DNA of 64,000 bases from Renibacterium sp. Lineage in GTDB: Bacteria > Actinomycetota > Actinomycetes > Actinomycetales > Micrococcaceae. Within the stretch, counting starts at the first letter, position 1. The number at the start of each line of letters is the position of its first letter. This document shows positions 26,259 through 35,179 of this stretch, in pieces. The stretch is taken from positions 186,001-250,000 of the forward strand of contig JAFOLH010000005.1 in NCBI GenBank assembly GCA_017419405.1. Reading direction: 5' to 3'. The translations under genes and the position numbers were made by a program. Below the pieces are notes generated by a model that was not told the origin of the DNA, made no database searches, and saw nothing but the letters and a program-made list of their open reading frames with translations.

Positions 26259-27317
26259 ATGGTTTCTCCGCAGTCCGGTCCGGGCAAGGCCCCGACACCG
26301 CCCGCCCGGGCGCCCCGGGTCACGGCTGCCGACGTCGCAGCGAAGGCCGGGGTGTCCACCGCGACGGTTTCGCTGGTGGCCAATGGGAAAACCTCCGGCC
26401 GGGTGTCGGCGGAGATCGCGGCCCGGGTGGCCGAGGCGATCTCCGAACTGGGATACGTCGTCGACAGTGCGGGCAGTTCGCTGGCCACCGGAGCCGGGAA
26501 TTTCGTGATCCTGATTGCCCCGGACATTTCGAACGCGTTCTACTCGCAAGTGATCACCGGGATCCGTGCGGCGATCGGCCCGGACTACCAACTGCTGCTT
26601 TCGGTCACCGGGAATGGCCGGTTCCCGGCGGTGCGGGATGTTCGCAAGCTCCTCGCGCTCCGGCCGGCCGGTCTGTTGGTGGATGCGCCGAGCGAACAGT
26701 TCTTGGCCGAATTGGCGGCCACCGGCCCACTGGTCTTGTTGGATGCGCCTGGTTCGGGCGGGACCGCGCCACGGGTCAATTTCGACGTCGAGGCCGGTGC
26801 CGCCGAGCTCGCCGGCCACCTGGCAGCCTGCGGGCACCGGACTGTGGCCTATTTGGATTCGGTCACCGGAACCCAGACGTTCCAAGCCCGGCGTCGGGCA
26901 TTCCGGGCGACTGCGGAGCAGCTGGGGATCCGCGTGCTGGACGGCGCGATTCCCAGCACCACGATCGATCTGGGCGGCGCGGCGGAAGCCTTCGCCGCGG
27001 CCTGGCCGCAGCTGGCCGCCACGGGTGTGACCGCGGTGGCCTGTGCCACCGACACCCAGGCCTTCGGCGTGCTGCAGGCTGCCCGGAAGCTCGGCTTGGC
27101 GGTGCCCGGCGCGCTCGCGGTGACCGGGTTCGATGATCTGGCGTTCTCCGGCTCGAGCGATCCGGGCCTGACCACAGTGCGGCTTCCGGCAGCTGCTTTG
27201 GGCGAAGCCGCGGGAAATCAGCTCAAGACGCTGTTGGCCGGACGTGCGCCGACACGCACGTTGATCAACCTGGCCACCGAATTGGTGATCCGCGAATCCA
27301 CCGGGCTCAGGACCTGA
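26259..27317 (+). CDS. LacI-family transcriptional regulator
   Basis: A 352-residue regulator: N-terminal helix-turn-helix VTAADVAAKAGVSTATVSLVANG (about 22-44) followed by the hinge and a periplasmic-binding-protein-like sensor domain ending in VTGFDDLAFSGSSDPGLTTVR. The longer frame upstream is not needed: TACCAT at 26247-26252 lies six bases before this ATG, typical of a leaderless start. Divergent orientation to the nucleoside hydrolase operon suggests it represses that operon in response to a nucleoside or ribose-type ligand. Confidence 0.88.
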   Translation: MVSPQSGPGKAPTPPARAPRVTAADVAAKAGVSTATVSLVANGKTSGRVSAEIAARVAEAISELGYVVDSAGSSLATGAGNFVILIAPDISNAFYSQVITGIRAAIGPDYQLLLSVTGNGRFPAVRDVRKLLALRPAGLLVDAPSEQFLAELAATGPLVLLDAPGSGGTAPRVNFDVEAGAAELAGHLAACGHRTVAYLDSVTGTQTFQARRRAFRATAEQLGIRVLDGAIPSTTIDLGGAAEAFAAAWPQLAATGVTAVACATDTQAFGVLQAARKLGLAVPGALAVTGFDDLAFSGSSDPGLTTVRLPAAALGEAAGNQLKTLLAGRAPTRTLINLATELVIRESTGLRT

Positions 27318-28161
27318 AGTAGTCGGTGAGTTCGTCCAGGAGTTCCCGGGCCGCTGCCGGAATCGAGCCATGCACCATTTTGGGCGAAAGCGCAAAGCCG
27401 CTGCCGGGGATCGCCGCATGCAGCCGCTTGGCGGTTTCGTGGAAGTACTCCGGGCTTTTCGCGCCCACCAGGAACTGGGTGCCGGCCGGCAGCTTGCTGA
27501 AGTCTTCGGCCTTTTCGGCTTCGAGCATCCCGGCCTTCAATTCGCCGACCGCGGTGGGCAGCAGGGTTTTGACTGCCCGGGCCGCCCTGGTCGGAGCAAC
27601 CAATGCCAGCAGCCCGGCCAGGATCGGCTCGGGGACCCGGGTCAACGGGCCGGTGGCGTTGAATCCGCGCTTGAATTTCGCCCAGGCATGCGAAATGCGG
27701 CCGGCAGCCACATCGTTTTCGAATGATTCGAACCAGGACATGTCCAGGCTGTTGTCGATGTTGATTGCGGGATCGTAGAGCGCGAGTTTTTCCGGCTCCA
27801 GCTCGGAGCCGACGAATTCCTGCACCGAATTGAGCGCGACCGAGCCGCCCAGGCTGTGCCCCAGGATGTTCTTTGCCCGGGTCTCCCGCAGCACCAACGC
27901 CAGGTCCGAAATTTCCGTGCGGATCGAATAGTCCTCGGGTTGTTCGCTGGAACCGCCCCGGCCGCGCCGGTCGTACACGTCCACGGCCCAGCCTTCGCCC
28001 AGGGTCTTCGCGAACGCGATGGCGAACGGCCGGTAGATCAATGCGGTCAGGAAAGCGCCGCCCACCACGACGACGCGCTGCCCGCCTGGAGCGTCTTCGG
28101 TGCCATAGCTGTACAAGGCCAGATGGCCGCCGTCGTCGGTCTGCAAGGTGCTTTCGCGCAT
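27307..28161 (-). CDS. alpha/beta hydrolase
   Basis: A 284-residue cytoplasmic alpha/beta-hydrolase-fold protein. The nucleophile elbow is GHSLGG (about residue 97), preceded by VDVYDRRGRGGSS in the position of the conserved RG-x-G loop; the expected His lies in the HG of KMVHGSIP near the C-terminus. Substrate unknown. Its 3' end overlaps the 3' end of the LacI gene by 11 bases on the opposite strand. It is divergent from lysS. Confidence 0.8.
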   Translation of the reverse strand: MRESTLQTDDGGHLALYSYGTEDAPGGQRVVVVGGAFLTALIYRPFAIAFAKTLGEGWAVDVYDRRGRGGSSEQPEDYSIRTEISDLALVLRETRAKNILGHSLGGSVALNSVQEFVGSELEPEKLALYDPAINIDNSLDMSWFESFENDVAAGRISHAWAKFKRGFNATGPLTRVPEPILAGLLALVAPTRAARAVKTLLPTAVGELKAGMLEAEKAEDFSKLPAGTQFLVGAKSPEYFHETAKRLHAAIPGSGFALSPKMVHGSIPAAARELLDELTDYFRS

Positions 28162-28239
28162 GCTTCGAACCTACCGTGTTGCCGGCTTTTCCGCCGTGCC
28201 GGTCAGCGGAGGCGGGCAGCCACGGTAAAATCAATATTC

Positions 28240-29745
28240 GTGACCGATGAAAAAAGCCCGCAGAGCACCGATGTATCCGAGCAGATGCAGATCCGGCTGG
28301 ACAAACGCGCCAGTCTTCTGGCCCGCGGCTTGGAAGCCTATCCGGTGGGGGTGCCCCGAACCCACAGCCTGGCAGAAGTCAGGGAAAAGTTCGGCCATCT
28401 GCAGCCGGACGAGGCCAGTGGTGAAATCGTCGGCATCTCAGGTCGCGTGGTTTTCGTCCGGAACACCGGAAAGCTGTGTTTCGTCACGCTGCAAGAGGGC
28501 AGCGGCGCGCGATTGCAGGGCATGCTGAGTTTGGCGAACGTCGGCGAAGCCGCCTTGGCCGACTGGAAAGCCCTGGCCGACCTCGGCGATCATGTGTTCT
28601 TGCACGGCGAGGTCATTTCGTCGAAACGCGGCGAGCTCTCGGTGCTGGCCGATTCCTGGCAAATGGTTTCCAAAGCAATTCGACCCTTGCCGGTGTTGCA
28701 TGCCGATTTGAACGAAGAGAATCGGGTCCGGCAACGCTATGTCGATCTCATGGTCCGCGATGAAGCGCGGCAGATGGTGCGAACTCGGGCGGCAATCACG
28801 CGATCGGTTCGGGAAACCCTGAATTCCCTCGAATATGTGGAAGTCGAAGGGCCAGTGCTCCAGTTGGTCCACGGCGGTGCCCATGCCCGTCCGTTTGAAA
28901 CCCACATCAACGCATTCGATCAGAAAATGACGCTCCGGATCGCGCTCGAGCTCTACCTCAAGCGTGCCGTGGTCGGCGGAATAGACCGGGTCTATGAAAT
29001 GGGTCGAATTTTCCGCAATGAAGGCGTCGATTCGACGCACAGTCCGGAATTCACCATGCTCGAATGCTACGAGGCCTATGCGGACCAATTCGTCATGGCC
29101 GAGCGGATGAAACAAATCATCTTGAACTGTGCCGATGCCGTCGGGCGGCGGCGAATCGAGACGCCGGACGGCGTGATCGACTTGGACGGCGAATGGCAAT
29201 GGCTGGGCGTGTACCCCGGGCTTTCCGAGGCAGTCGGCCGGCGGATCACCCCGGAAACCGAGGCCGTGGATTTGCGTTCGATCGCTGCCGAACACGGCGT
29301 CAAAGTCGACCCGGCATGGGATGCGGAGAAGTTGGTCATCGAGCTCTTCGGCGAATTGGTCGAACCGAAGTTGCTGCAACCGACCTTCGTTTTCGACTAT
29401 CCGCCTTCGGCTCAGCCGTTGGCTCGGCCGCACCGGAGCGAGCCGGGCTTGATCGAGGCCTGGGATCTGATCATCGGCGGCATGGAACGGGGCACCGCAT
29501 TCTCCGAGCTCATCGACCCGGTCATCCAGCGGGAGCGGTTCACCGAGCAATCCCTGCTGGCCGCCGGCGGAGATCCTGAGGCGATGCAGCTAGATGAAGA
29601 TTTCTTACGCGCTCTCGAATACGGCGCCCCGCCGATGGGCGGAATCGGGTTGGGCATCGACCGGCTGGTTATGCTCTTCACCGGCGTCGGCATCCGGGAA
29701 TCGATTCTTTTCCCGTTGCTCAAACCGGATACCCAAAGGGGCTGA
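28240..29745 (+). CDS. lysS: lysine--tRNA ligase, class II
   Basis: Charges tRNA-Lys. The 501-residue enzyme has an N-terminal OB-fold anticodon domain (about 60-165) and class II core: FRNEGVDSTHSPEFTMLECY (motif 2) and GIGLGIDRLVMLF (motif 3). The start is a GTG; TAAAAT (28226-28231) ends eight bases upstream and no Shine-Dalgarno is present, so the transcript is likely leaderless. The frame is open for 380 bases upstream but antisense to the hydrolase gene. A 50-residue membrane protein and lsr2 follow. A tRNA-Lys gene lies elsewhere in this window. Confidence 0.96.
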   Translation: MTDEKSPQSTDVSEQMQIRLDKRASLLARGLEAYPVGVPRTHSLAEVREKFGHLQPDEASGEIVGISGRVVFVRNTGKLCFVTLQEGSGARLQGMLSLANVGEAALADWKALADLGDHVFLHGEVISSKRGELSVLADSWQMVSKAIRPLPVLHADLNEENRVRQRYVDLMVRDEARQMVRTRAAITRSVRETLNSLEYVEVEGPVLQLVHGGAHARPFETHINAFDQKMTLRIALELYLKRAVVGGIDRVYEMGRIFRNEGVDSTHSPEFTMLECYEAYADQFVMAERMKQIILNCADAVGRRRIETPDGVIDLDGEWQWLGVYPGLSEAVGRRITPETEAVDLRSIAAEHGVKVDPAWDAEKLVIELFGELVEPKLLQPTFVFDYPPSAQPLARPHRSEPGLIEAWDLIIGGMERGTAFSELIDPVIQRERFTEQSLLAAGGDPEAMQLDEDFLRALEYGAPPMGGIGLGIDRLVMLFTGVGIRESILFPLLKPDTQRG

Positions 29746-29751
29746 CTTTTC

Positions 29752-29904
29752 GTGGAATACGTAGCAGTAATTGTTCCGTCGCTCGGCGTAGGGCTGGTTT
29801 TCTTCTTCGCAATGAAAGCGATCTTCAATGCCGATCGCGCTGAACGTGAGGCGTTGGCGCGTGCCGAAAAGGAAGCCGACGACAGAAATTCCGGAATCAG
29901 CTAA
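29752..29904 (+). CDS. 50-residue single-pass membrane protein
   Basis: A short frame starting GTG, six bases after the lysS stop: V-E-Y-V-A-V-I-V-P-S-L-G-V-G-L-V-F-F-F-A then a charged Arg/Glu/Lys tail. One membrane helix (4-21) with an acidic/basic cytoplasmic tail. Its stop overlaps the foot of a terminator hairpin. Proteins of this kind between lysS and lsr2 are, as I recall, common in Micrococcaceae; function is unknown. Compact placement and clear amphipathic layout favour a real gene. Confidence 0.65.
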   Translation: MEYVAVIVPSLGVGLVFFFAMKAIFNADRAEREALARAEKEADDRNSGIS

Positions 29905-29926
29905 ACATTCTAATTGGAATGTTTTT
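29904..29926 (+). terminator. terminator after lysS and the small membrane gene
   Basis: AACATTC and GAATGTT (29904-29910 with 29917-29923) pair over 7 bp and are followed by TTT; the overall run is five T. The stem begins in the stop codon. Confidence 0.55.
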
Positions 29927-29957
29927 AGTATTCACAGGAAATAGTCAGCGAACAATT

Positions 29958-29986
29958 TTGACGATGACGGCATTAGTCTGCATAAT
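29958..29986 (+). promoter_or_regulatory. lsr2 promoter
   Basis: TTGACG (29958-29963), a 17-base spacer and CATAAT (29981-29986) give a near-consensus promoter in an AT-rich intergenic region. It predicts a leader of about 48 bases before the lsr2 ATG. Confidence 0.65.
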
Positions 29987-30041
29987 TTAGTTGTCCAACG
30001 CTTCACTCGTCTAAATTTTGATTTGCATCAGGGGTTCTTCC

Positions 30042-30371
30042 ATGGCACAGAGGGTAAACATTGTTTTAGTTGATGATCTCGACGGTGGCACCGCCGATGA
30101 AACTGTCCGCTTCGGCTTGGACGGCATCAGCTATGAAATTGATCTTTCCGCACCACATGTACTGCAATTGCGCGATGCGCTTCAGCCGTTTATCTCGGTT
30201 GCCCGCAAGAATGCGGGCCGCGGACCGCGCGCCGGCCGCCAGGCGGTAGCGGCCCGTAACAACGACGTCGCACAGATCCGGCAGTGGGCCCGCGACAACG
30301 GCCACAAGGTCAGCGAGCGGGGTCGGATCCAGGCCGATATCGTCGAGGCGTACCGCAAAGCCAACGGCTGA
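30042..30371 (+). CDS. lsr2: Lsr2 nucleoid-associated protein
   Basis: Actinobacterial H-NS analogue that bridges and silences AT-rich DNA. The 109-residue length, N-terminal oligomerisation segment ([26 protein letters not shown]) and C-terminal DNA-binding domain with [18 protein letters not shown], where RGR (93-95) enters the minor groove, are diagnostic. The ATG at MAQRV is the family start; an in-frame ATG eight codons upstream is rejected. Its own strong promoter and AT-rich upstream region would allow autoregulation (inference). clpC follows. Confidence 0.96.
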   Translation: MAQRVNIVLVDDLDGGTADETVRFGLDGISYEIDLSAPHVLQLRDALQPFISVARKNAGRGPRAGRQAVAARNNDVAQIRQWARDNGHKVSERGRIQADIVEAYRKANG

Positions 30372-30411
30372 GTTTTCCCTGTGGCGAACATTGCCCCGCA
30401 CTCCCGGGAAT

Positions 30412-30434
30412 CTGCGTAGCATCAAAGTACGCAG
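30412..30434 (+). promoter_or_regulatory. inverted repeat in the clpC leader
   Basis: CTGCGTA and TACGCAG (30412-30418, 30428-30434) are perfect 7-bp arms nine bases apart, 21 bases before the clpC ATG. It could be a regulator site or a leader hairpin; I cannot assign the factor. Confidence 0.35.
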
Positions 30435-30454
30435 TAGCTAGGGAGTGTGGCGCA

Positions 30455-32947
30455 ATGTTCGAAAGATTTACAGACAGAGCCCGTCGGGTGGTCGTGCTGG
30501 CCCAAGAAGAGGCCCGCATGCTCAATCACAACTACATCGGTACCGAGCACGTATTGCTCGGTCTCATTCACGAGGGCGAAGGCATTGCCGCGAAGGCATT
30601 GGAATCGCTGGGCATTTCCCTCGATGCAGTACGCGAGCAGGTGCAGGAGATCATCGGCCAGGGCCAGCAAGCGCCCAGTGGCCACATCCCCTTCACGCCG
30701 CGGGCCAAGAAGGTGCTCGAGTACTCGCTCCGCGAGGCCCTGCAGCTCGGCCACAACTACATCGGGACTGAGCACATTCTGCTCGGCTTGATCCGCGAAG
30801 GCGAAGGCGTCGCGGCCCAGGTGCTGGTCAAACTCGGCGCGGATTTGAGCCGGGTGCGTCAGCAAGTCATCCAACTTCTTTCCGGGTACCAGGGCAAAGA
30901 AACCGCAACCGCCGGAGTCGGCCAGGGCCAGCAAGAAGGCACGCCGGCCGGCTCAGTGGTGCTTGACCAGTTCGGCCGCAATCTGACCCAGCTGGCCCGG
31001 GAGAACAAACTCGACCCGGTCATCGGCCGTGAGCACGAGATGGAACGCGTCATGCAGATCCTCTCCCGGCGCACCAAGAACAACCCGGTACTGATCGGCG
31101 AGCCGGGCGTCGGCAAGACCGCCGTCGTCGAAGGCCTCGCGCAGGCGATCGTGCGTGGGGACGTGCCGGAGACCATCAAAGACAAGCAGTTGTACACCTT
31201 GGATTTGGGCTCGTTGGTGGCCGGTTCCCGGTACCGCGGCGACTTCGAAGAGCGGCTCAAGAAGGTGCTCAAAGAAATCCGGACCCGGGGCGACATCATC
31301 TTGTTCATCGATGAAATCCACACGCTGGTCGGTGCCGGTGCGGCCGAGGGCGCGATCGATGCGGCCTCGATCCTGAAGCCGATGCTGGCCCGCGGCGAAT
31401 TGCAGACCATCGGGGCGACCACGCTCGACGAGTACCGCAAGCACATCGAAAAGGATGCTGCTTTGGAGCGGCGCTTCCAGCCGATCCAGGTCAAAGAACC
31501 CTCGGTGGCGCACGCGATCGAAATCCTGAAGGGCTTGCGGGACCGCTACGAAGCCCATCACCGGGTGTCCATCACCGACGGCGCACTGGCGTCCGCGGCC
31601 ACGTTGGCGCAACGTTACATTTCGGACCGCTTCCTGCCGGACAAGGCGATCGACTTGATCGACGAAGCCGGCGCGCGGTTGCGGATCCGCCGGATGACCG
31701 CTCCGCCGGAGCTCAAGGCCATGGACGAGGAGATCGCCTCGGTCAAAGCCCAGAAGGAAGCCGCGATCGATGCGCAGGACTTCGAAGGTGCTGCCGCACT
31801 GCGCGACACCGAGCAGAAGCTGATCACCGAGCGCGCCGACAAGGACCGGGCTTGGCGTACCGGCGGCTTGGACAGCGTTTCCGAGGTGGATGAAGAACTC
31901 ATCGCCGAGGTGTTGGCCAATTCGACCGGAATTCCGGTGTTCAAGCTGACCGAAGAGGAATCCAGCCGGTTGCTCAAGATGGAAGACGAGCTGCACAAGC
32001 GGGTCGTCGGCCAGGACGAAGCGATCAAGTCGATTTCCCGGGCGATCCGGCGGACCCGGGCGGGCCTCAAAGACCCGAAACGCCCGGGTGGATCGTTCAT
32101 CTTCGCCGGCCCGACGGGCGTCGGCAAGACCGAGTTGGCCAAGGCGCTCGCCGAATTCCTGTTCGGTGAAGAAGACGCCCTGATCACCTTGGACATGTCC
32201 GAGTACTCGGAGAAGCACACGGTTTCCCGGCTGTTCGGGGCGCCTCCCGGATACGTGGGCTACGAAGAAGGCGGCCAGCTGACTGAAAAGGTCCGGCGTC
32301 GGCCGTTCTCCGTGGTCTTGTTCGACGAGGTCGAAAAGGCGCACGCCGACTTGTTCAACTCGCTGCTGCAGATCCTCGAAGACGGCCGGCTGACCGATTC
32401 GCAGGGCCGGGTGGTGGACTTCAAGAACACGATCATCATCATGACCACGAACCTGGGCACCCGGGACATCTCGAAGAGCGTGGCGACTGGTTTCCAGTCC
32501 GGCACGGACACGCAAACCGGCTACAACCGGATGCGGGCCCGGGTCACCGAGGAACTCAAGCAGCACTTCCGCCCGGAGTTCTTGAACCGGGTCGACGATG
32601 TGGTGGTGTTCCCGCAGCTGACCCAGGAGGAGATCATCGAGATCGTCGACTTGGAGCTGGCCAAACTGGAGAACCGGCTCAAGGAGAAGGACATGGGCAT
32701 CGAGCTGACCACCGCGGCCCGGAACTTGTTGGCCACCCGTGGCTACGATCCGGCGATGGGTGCCCGGCCGTTGCGCCGCACCATCCAGCGCGAGGTCGAA
32801 GACCAGCTCTCCGAGAAGATCCTCTTCGGCGAGCTGAAGCCCGGCGAGATCGTATTGGTGGATGTCGAAGGCGAAGGCGACGAAGCGACCTTCACTTTCG
32901 CCGGCAACGCCAAGCCGAGGGTTCCGGAAATCGCGCCGGTAGCCTGA
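30455..32947 (+). CDS. clpC: ATP-dependent Clp protease ATP-binding subunit ClpC
   Basis: Hsp100 unfoldase that feeds substrates to ClpP. The 830 residues show two N-terminal Clp repeats (about 5-60 and 80-140), AAA1 with Walker A GEPGVGKT (215-222), a UVR-like middle region ([27 protein letters not shown]), and AAA2 with Walker A GPTGVGKT (552-559), then the D2-small domain. The start ATG ([10 protein letters not shown]) is the family start and follows GGGAG. In actinobacteria it is commonly next to lsr2. A long imperfect hairpin follows the gene. Confidence 0.97.
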   Translation: MFERFTDRARRVVVLAQEEARMLNHNYIGTEHVLLGLIHEGEGIAAKALESLGISLDAVREQVQEIIGQGQQAPSGHIPFTPRAKKVLEYSLREALQLGHNYIGTEHILLGLIREGEGVAAQVLVKLGADLSRVRQQVIQLLSGYQGKETATAGVGQGQQEGTPAGSVVLDQFGRNLTQLARENKLDPVIGREHEMERVMQILSRRTKNNPVLIGEPGVGKTAVVEGLAQAIVRGDVPETIKDKQLYTLDLGSLVAGSRYRGDFEERLKKVLKEIRTRGDIILFIDEIHTLVGAGAAEGAIDAASILKPMLARGELQTIGATTLDEYRKHIEKDAALERRFQPIQVKEPSVAHAIEILKGLRDRYEAHHRVSITDGALASAATLAQRYISDRFLPDKAIDLIDEAGARLRIRRMTAPPELKAMDEEIASVKAQKEAAIDAQDFEGAAALRDTEQKLITERADKDRAWRTGGLDSVSEVDEELIAEVLANSTGIPVFKLTEEESSRLLKMEDELHKRVVGQDEAIKSISRAIRRTRAGLKDPKRPGGSFIFAGPTGVGKTELAKALAEFLFGEEDALITLDMSEYSEKHTVSRLFGAPPGYVGYEEGGQLTEKVRRRPFSVVLFDEVEKAHADLFNSLLQILEDGRLTDSQGRVVDFKNTIIIMTTNLGTRDISKSVATGFQSGTDTQTGYNRMRARVTEELKQHFRPEFLNRVDDVVVFPQLTQEEIIEIVDLELAKLENRLKEKDMGIELTTAARNLLATRGYDPAMGARPLRRTIQREVEDQLSEKILFGELKPGEIVLVDVEGEGDEATFTFAGNAKPRVPEIAPVA

Positions 32948-32978
32948 TTCACAACCACGGGAACCGGTTACGCACAAC

Positions 32979-33032
32979 GCATCCTCAGCGCAGGCAGGTA
33001 CAAATGACATGTACCGCCCGCGCTGGGGATGC
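32979..33032 (+). terminator. long imperfect hairpin after clpC
   Basis: Arms 32979-33002 and 33010-33032 pair over about 20 positions with one bulge and three mismatches around a seven-base loop. It begins about 30 bases past the clpC stop; no U-run follows. Confidence 0.45.
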
Positions 33033-33063
33033 GCTGTGTGGTGACCAATAAGGAGCGCAATAG

Positions 33064-34368
33064 ATGGCCGGAATCGGACTGACCACCGGGGTCGTCACTG
33101 TGCTGCTGCCCATTCTGGGCTTACTGGCTCTGGCCTGGCTGGTCGTGGGTCCCCGGAAGCACCTCGCCCTGGCGGTGCCGGTGTCCTTCGGCGCCGGGCT
33201 GCTGGTGGGGTTCGGGGCGAAATTCCTGGTCGACGACGTGATCAACCCCTGGGGTGCGCCGCTGGACTGGCGAATCTATTTCTTCGTCGGCGTCGCGGTG
33301 ACCGCAATCTCGCTCATTGTGCCGAAAATGCTCCGCAACAAGCGGTGGTTCGTCCGGGCCCTGGCGCCTTTGGCGGGCTTGCTGGTAGTCCTCGCGGTGG
33401 CGTTGCAGATCAACCAGGTGTTTGGCTACTACCCGACTCTGGGCAGCCTCTGGGGCGACAACGGGGTGCGGATCGAAACCGTGACCTCGCCACCGCCGGA
33501 CCAGGGCGGTCAGCTCACCGCGCAGACGCCCACGGTCAAGCTCAGCGATTGGAATCCGCCGGCGGATATGCCGGCGACTGGCAAAGTCATCAAGGTGGCG
33601 ATCCCGGGCACCGTCTCCGGCGTGCCGTCCGGGGACAACTTTGTTTACCTTCCGCCAGCCTACTTGGTTGCCAAGCCGGCGAACGTTCCGGTGCTGGTGC
33701 TGATCCACGGGAATCCCGGAGGCTCGCAGGACTGGCTCACCGGCGGGCAGATCGCGCAGGCCCTGGATGCCTACGCCGCGGCCAACAAAGGCATTGCACC
33801 CCTGGTCGTGATGCCCGACGTTTCGGCCCAGTATGCTGCGAATTGGCCCATGTGCATGGATTCCAAGCTCAGCAAGGGAGGCACCTTTCTGGCCGTCGAC
33901 GTGCCGAACTTCGTCCGGGAAACCTTCAAGTTGGGCTTGGGCTCGGCCCAACAGTTCGCGATCGGCGGATTCTCCTTCGGCGGTACCTGCGCATTCCAAA
34001 TGGGAGTGACTTTCCCCCAGGCCTATCCGACCTTCATCGACGTCTCAGGGGAGCGCGGGCCGACCATCACCGGTGGGGATCCGGCGATCGTCAAAACCTA
34101 CTTCGGCGGCGATGCGGCTGCCTTCGCCAAGGTCAACCCCTTGGACGTGCTGAAGACCACGAAATTGCCCGCGAGCAAAGGGATCATCGTCGTGGGTGGA
34201 AACGACTCCGTGTACCGACCACAGGGCGAAGAGGTTTACCAGGCGCTCAAAGCAGCCGGCGCCCAAGTGACGCTGCAGACGCTGCCCGGCGGGCACACCT
34301 GGTCGGTGTGGAAACCAGGTGTGGTCAACAACCTCGATTGGTTGATGCAGCAATACGGCGTTCGCTGA
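33064..34368 (+). CDS. membrane-anchored esterase family protein
   Basis: A 434-residue protein with four N-terminal membrane helices (about 8-28, 36-58, 72-90 and 98-118) and a C-terminal exported alpha/beta hydrolase of the putative-esterase/antigen-85-like type. The nucleophile motif is GGFSFGGT (Ser304); VVGGNDSVY and GGHTW supply the likely Asp and His. VPVLVLIHGNPGGSQDWL forms the oxyanion loop. The architecture resembles corynebacterial and mycobacterial mycolyltransferase relatives, but Arthrobacter-type cells lack mycolates, so the substrate is open. AAGGAG precedes the ATG. Confidence 0.78.
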   Translation: MAGIGLTTGVVTVLLPILGLLALAWLVVGPRKHLALAVPVSFGAGLLVGFGAKFLVDDVINPWGAPLDWRIYFFVGVAVTAISLIVPKMLRNKRWFVRALAPLAGLLVVLAVALQINQVFGYYPTLGSLWGDNGVRIETVTSPPPDQGGQLTAQTPTVKLSDWNPPADMPATGKVIKVAIPGTVSGVPSGDNFVYLPPAYLVAKPANVPVLVLIHGNPGGSQDWLTGGQIAQALDAYAAANKGIAPLVVMPDVSAQYAANWPMCMDSKLSKGGTFLAVDVPNFVRETFKLGLGSAQQFAIGGFSFGGTCAFQMGVTFPQAYPTFIDVSGERGPTITGGDPAIVKTYFGGDAAAFAKVNPLDVLKTTKLPASKGIIVVGGNDSVYRPQGEEVYQALKAAGAQVTLQTLPGGHTWSVWKPGVVNNLDWLMQQYGVR

Positions 34369-34412
34369 GTTTTCTCCGCAGCTTCGGCGGCACCGCGAAG
34401 TAAGCTCGGTCC

Positions 34413-35147
34413 GTGACTGAACCGAGCAATCCAGACAAAGCGGACGGCCCAGACCTCCAGCAACGGATCGAAGCTTCCGCGAATTCGCTGCGGCACGGGC
34501 CCAACACCGAACGGACGGTTTTCTTCTCCGACGCGGTGTTCGCGATCGCCATGACCTTGCTGGCTCTGGACCTGCGGGTGGAGTTCCCAGAGCATGCGAC
34601 GGCGGAGAGCGTGCAAGCCGTGCTGCTGGCGAAGCTGCCCGCCTTCGTGGGCTTTGTGCTTTCCTTTTTCCTAGTGGGCAACACCTGGCTGACCCATCAC
34701 CGGCGGTTCAAAGGAATCGCCTCCTATGATTCCAAACTCCAGCTCATCAACTTGGCCCTGTTGATGATGGTGGTCTTCCTTCCGGTGCCCACCAGCATGC
34801 TCTTCGAGGCGCCGGGGTCGTCCCCGTGGCCGATCGCGATCTATGCCGGCACCACGTGCGCGATCTTTTTCCTGTTGGGCGGCCTTTGGCACTATGCCAA
34901 AACCGCCGGTCTGCTCGATCCGGGGGTCTCCGACGCGCTGTACCGGTATACGCTCAGCTCGACCCTCCCGGTGGCCGTGGTGTTCTTGTTGTCGATTCCG
35001 ATCGCCTTCGTGAATCCGGTCGCGGCGATGTATTTCTGGATCGTGATCAGCCCGGCGTCGATCATCTTCGGCCATTTGTCCAAGCGCAATTTCGTCCGCG
35101 CGGAGACCGCCAGATTCCAGGCCGAAGACGATGCCGCCAAGGCCTAG
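34413..35147 (+). CDS. TMEM175/DUF1211-family potassium channel-like protein
   Basis: A 244-residue membrane protein with six hydrophobic segments. The first carries the TMEM175 filter signature RTVFFSDAVFAIAMTLLALDL; bacterial members form leaky potassium channels. Only one six-helix repeat is present, as in other bacterial forms, which assemble as tetramers. The GTG start follows TAAGCT (34401-34406) by six bases, so it is probably leaderless. An N-terminal hydrophilic extension of 35 residues precedes the first helix. Confidence 0.82.
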   Translation: MTEPSNPDKADGPDLQQRIEASANSLRHGPNTERTVFFSDAVFAIAMTLLALDLRVEFPEHATAESVQAVLLAKLPAFVGFVLSFFLVGNTWLTHHRRFKGIASYDSKLQLINLALLMMVVFLPVPTSMLFEAPGSSPWPIAIYAGTTCAIFFLLGGLWHYAKTAGLLDPGVSDALYRYTLSSTLPVAVVFLLSIPIAFVNPVAAMYFWIVISPASIIFGHLSKRNFVRAETARFQAEDDAAKA

Positions 35148-35179
35148 TCGGCATTGCCGGGGTGTGGTAGACCGGAGGC

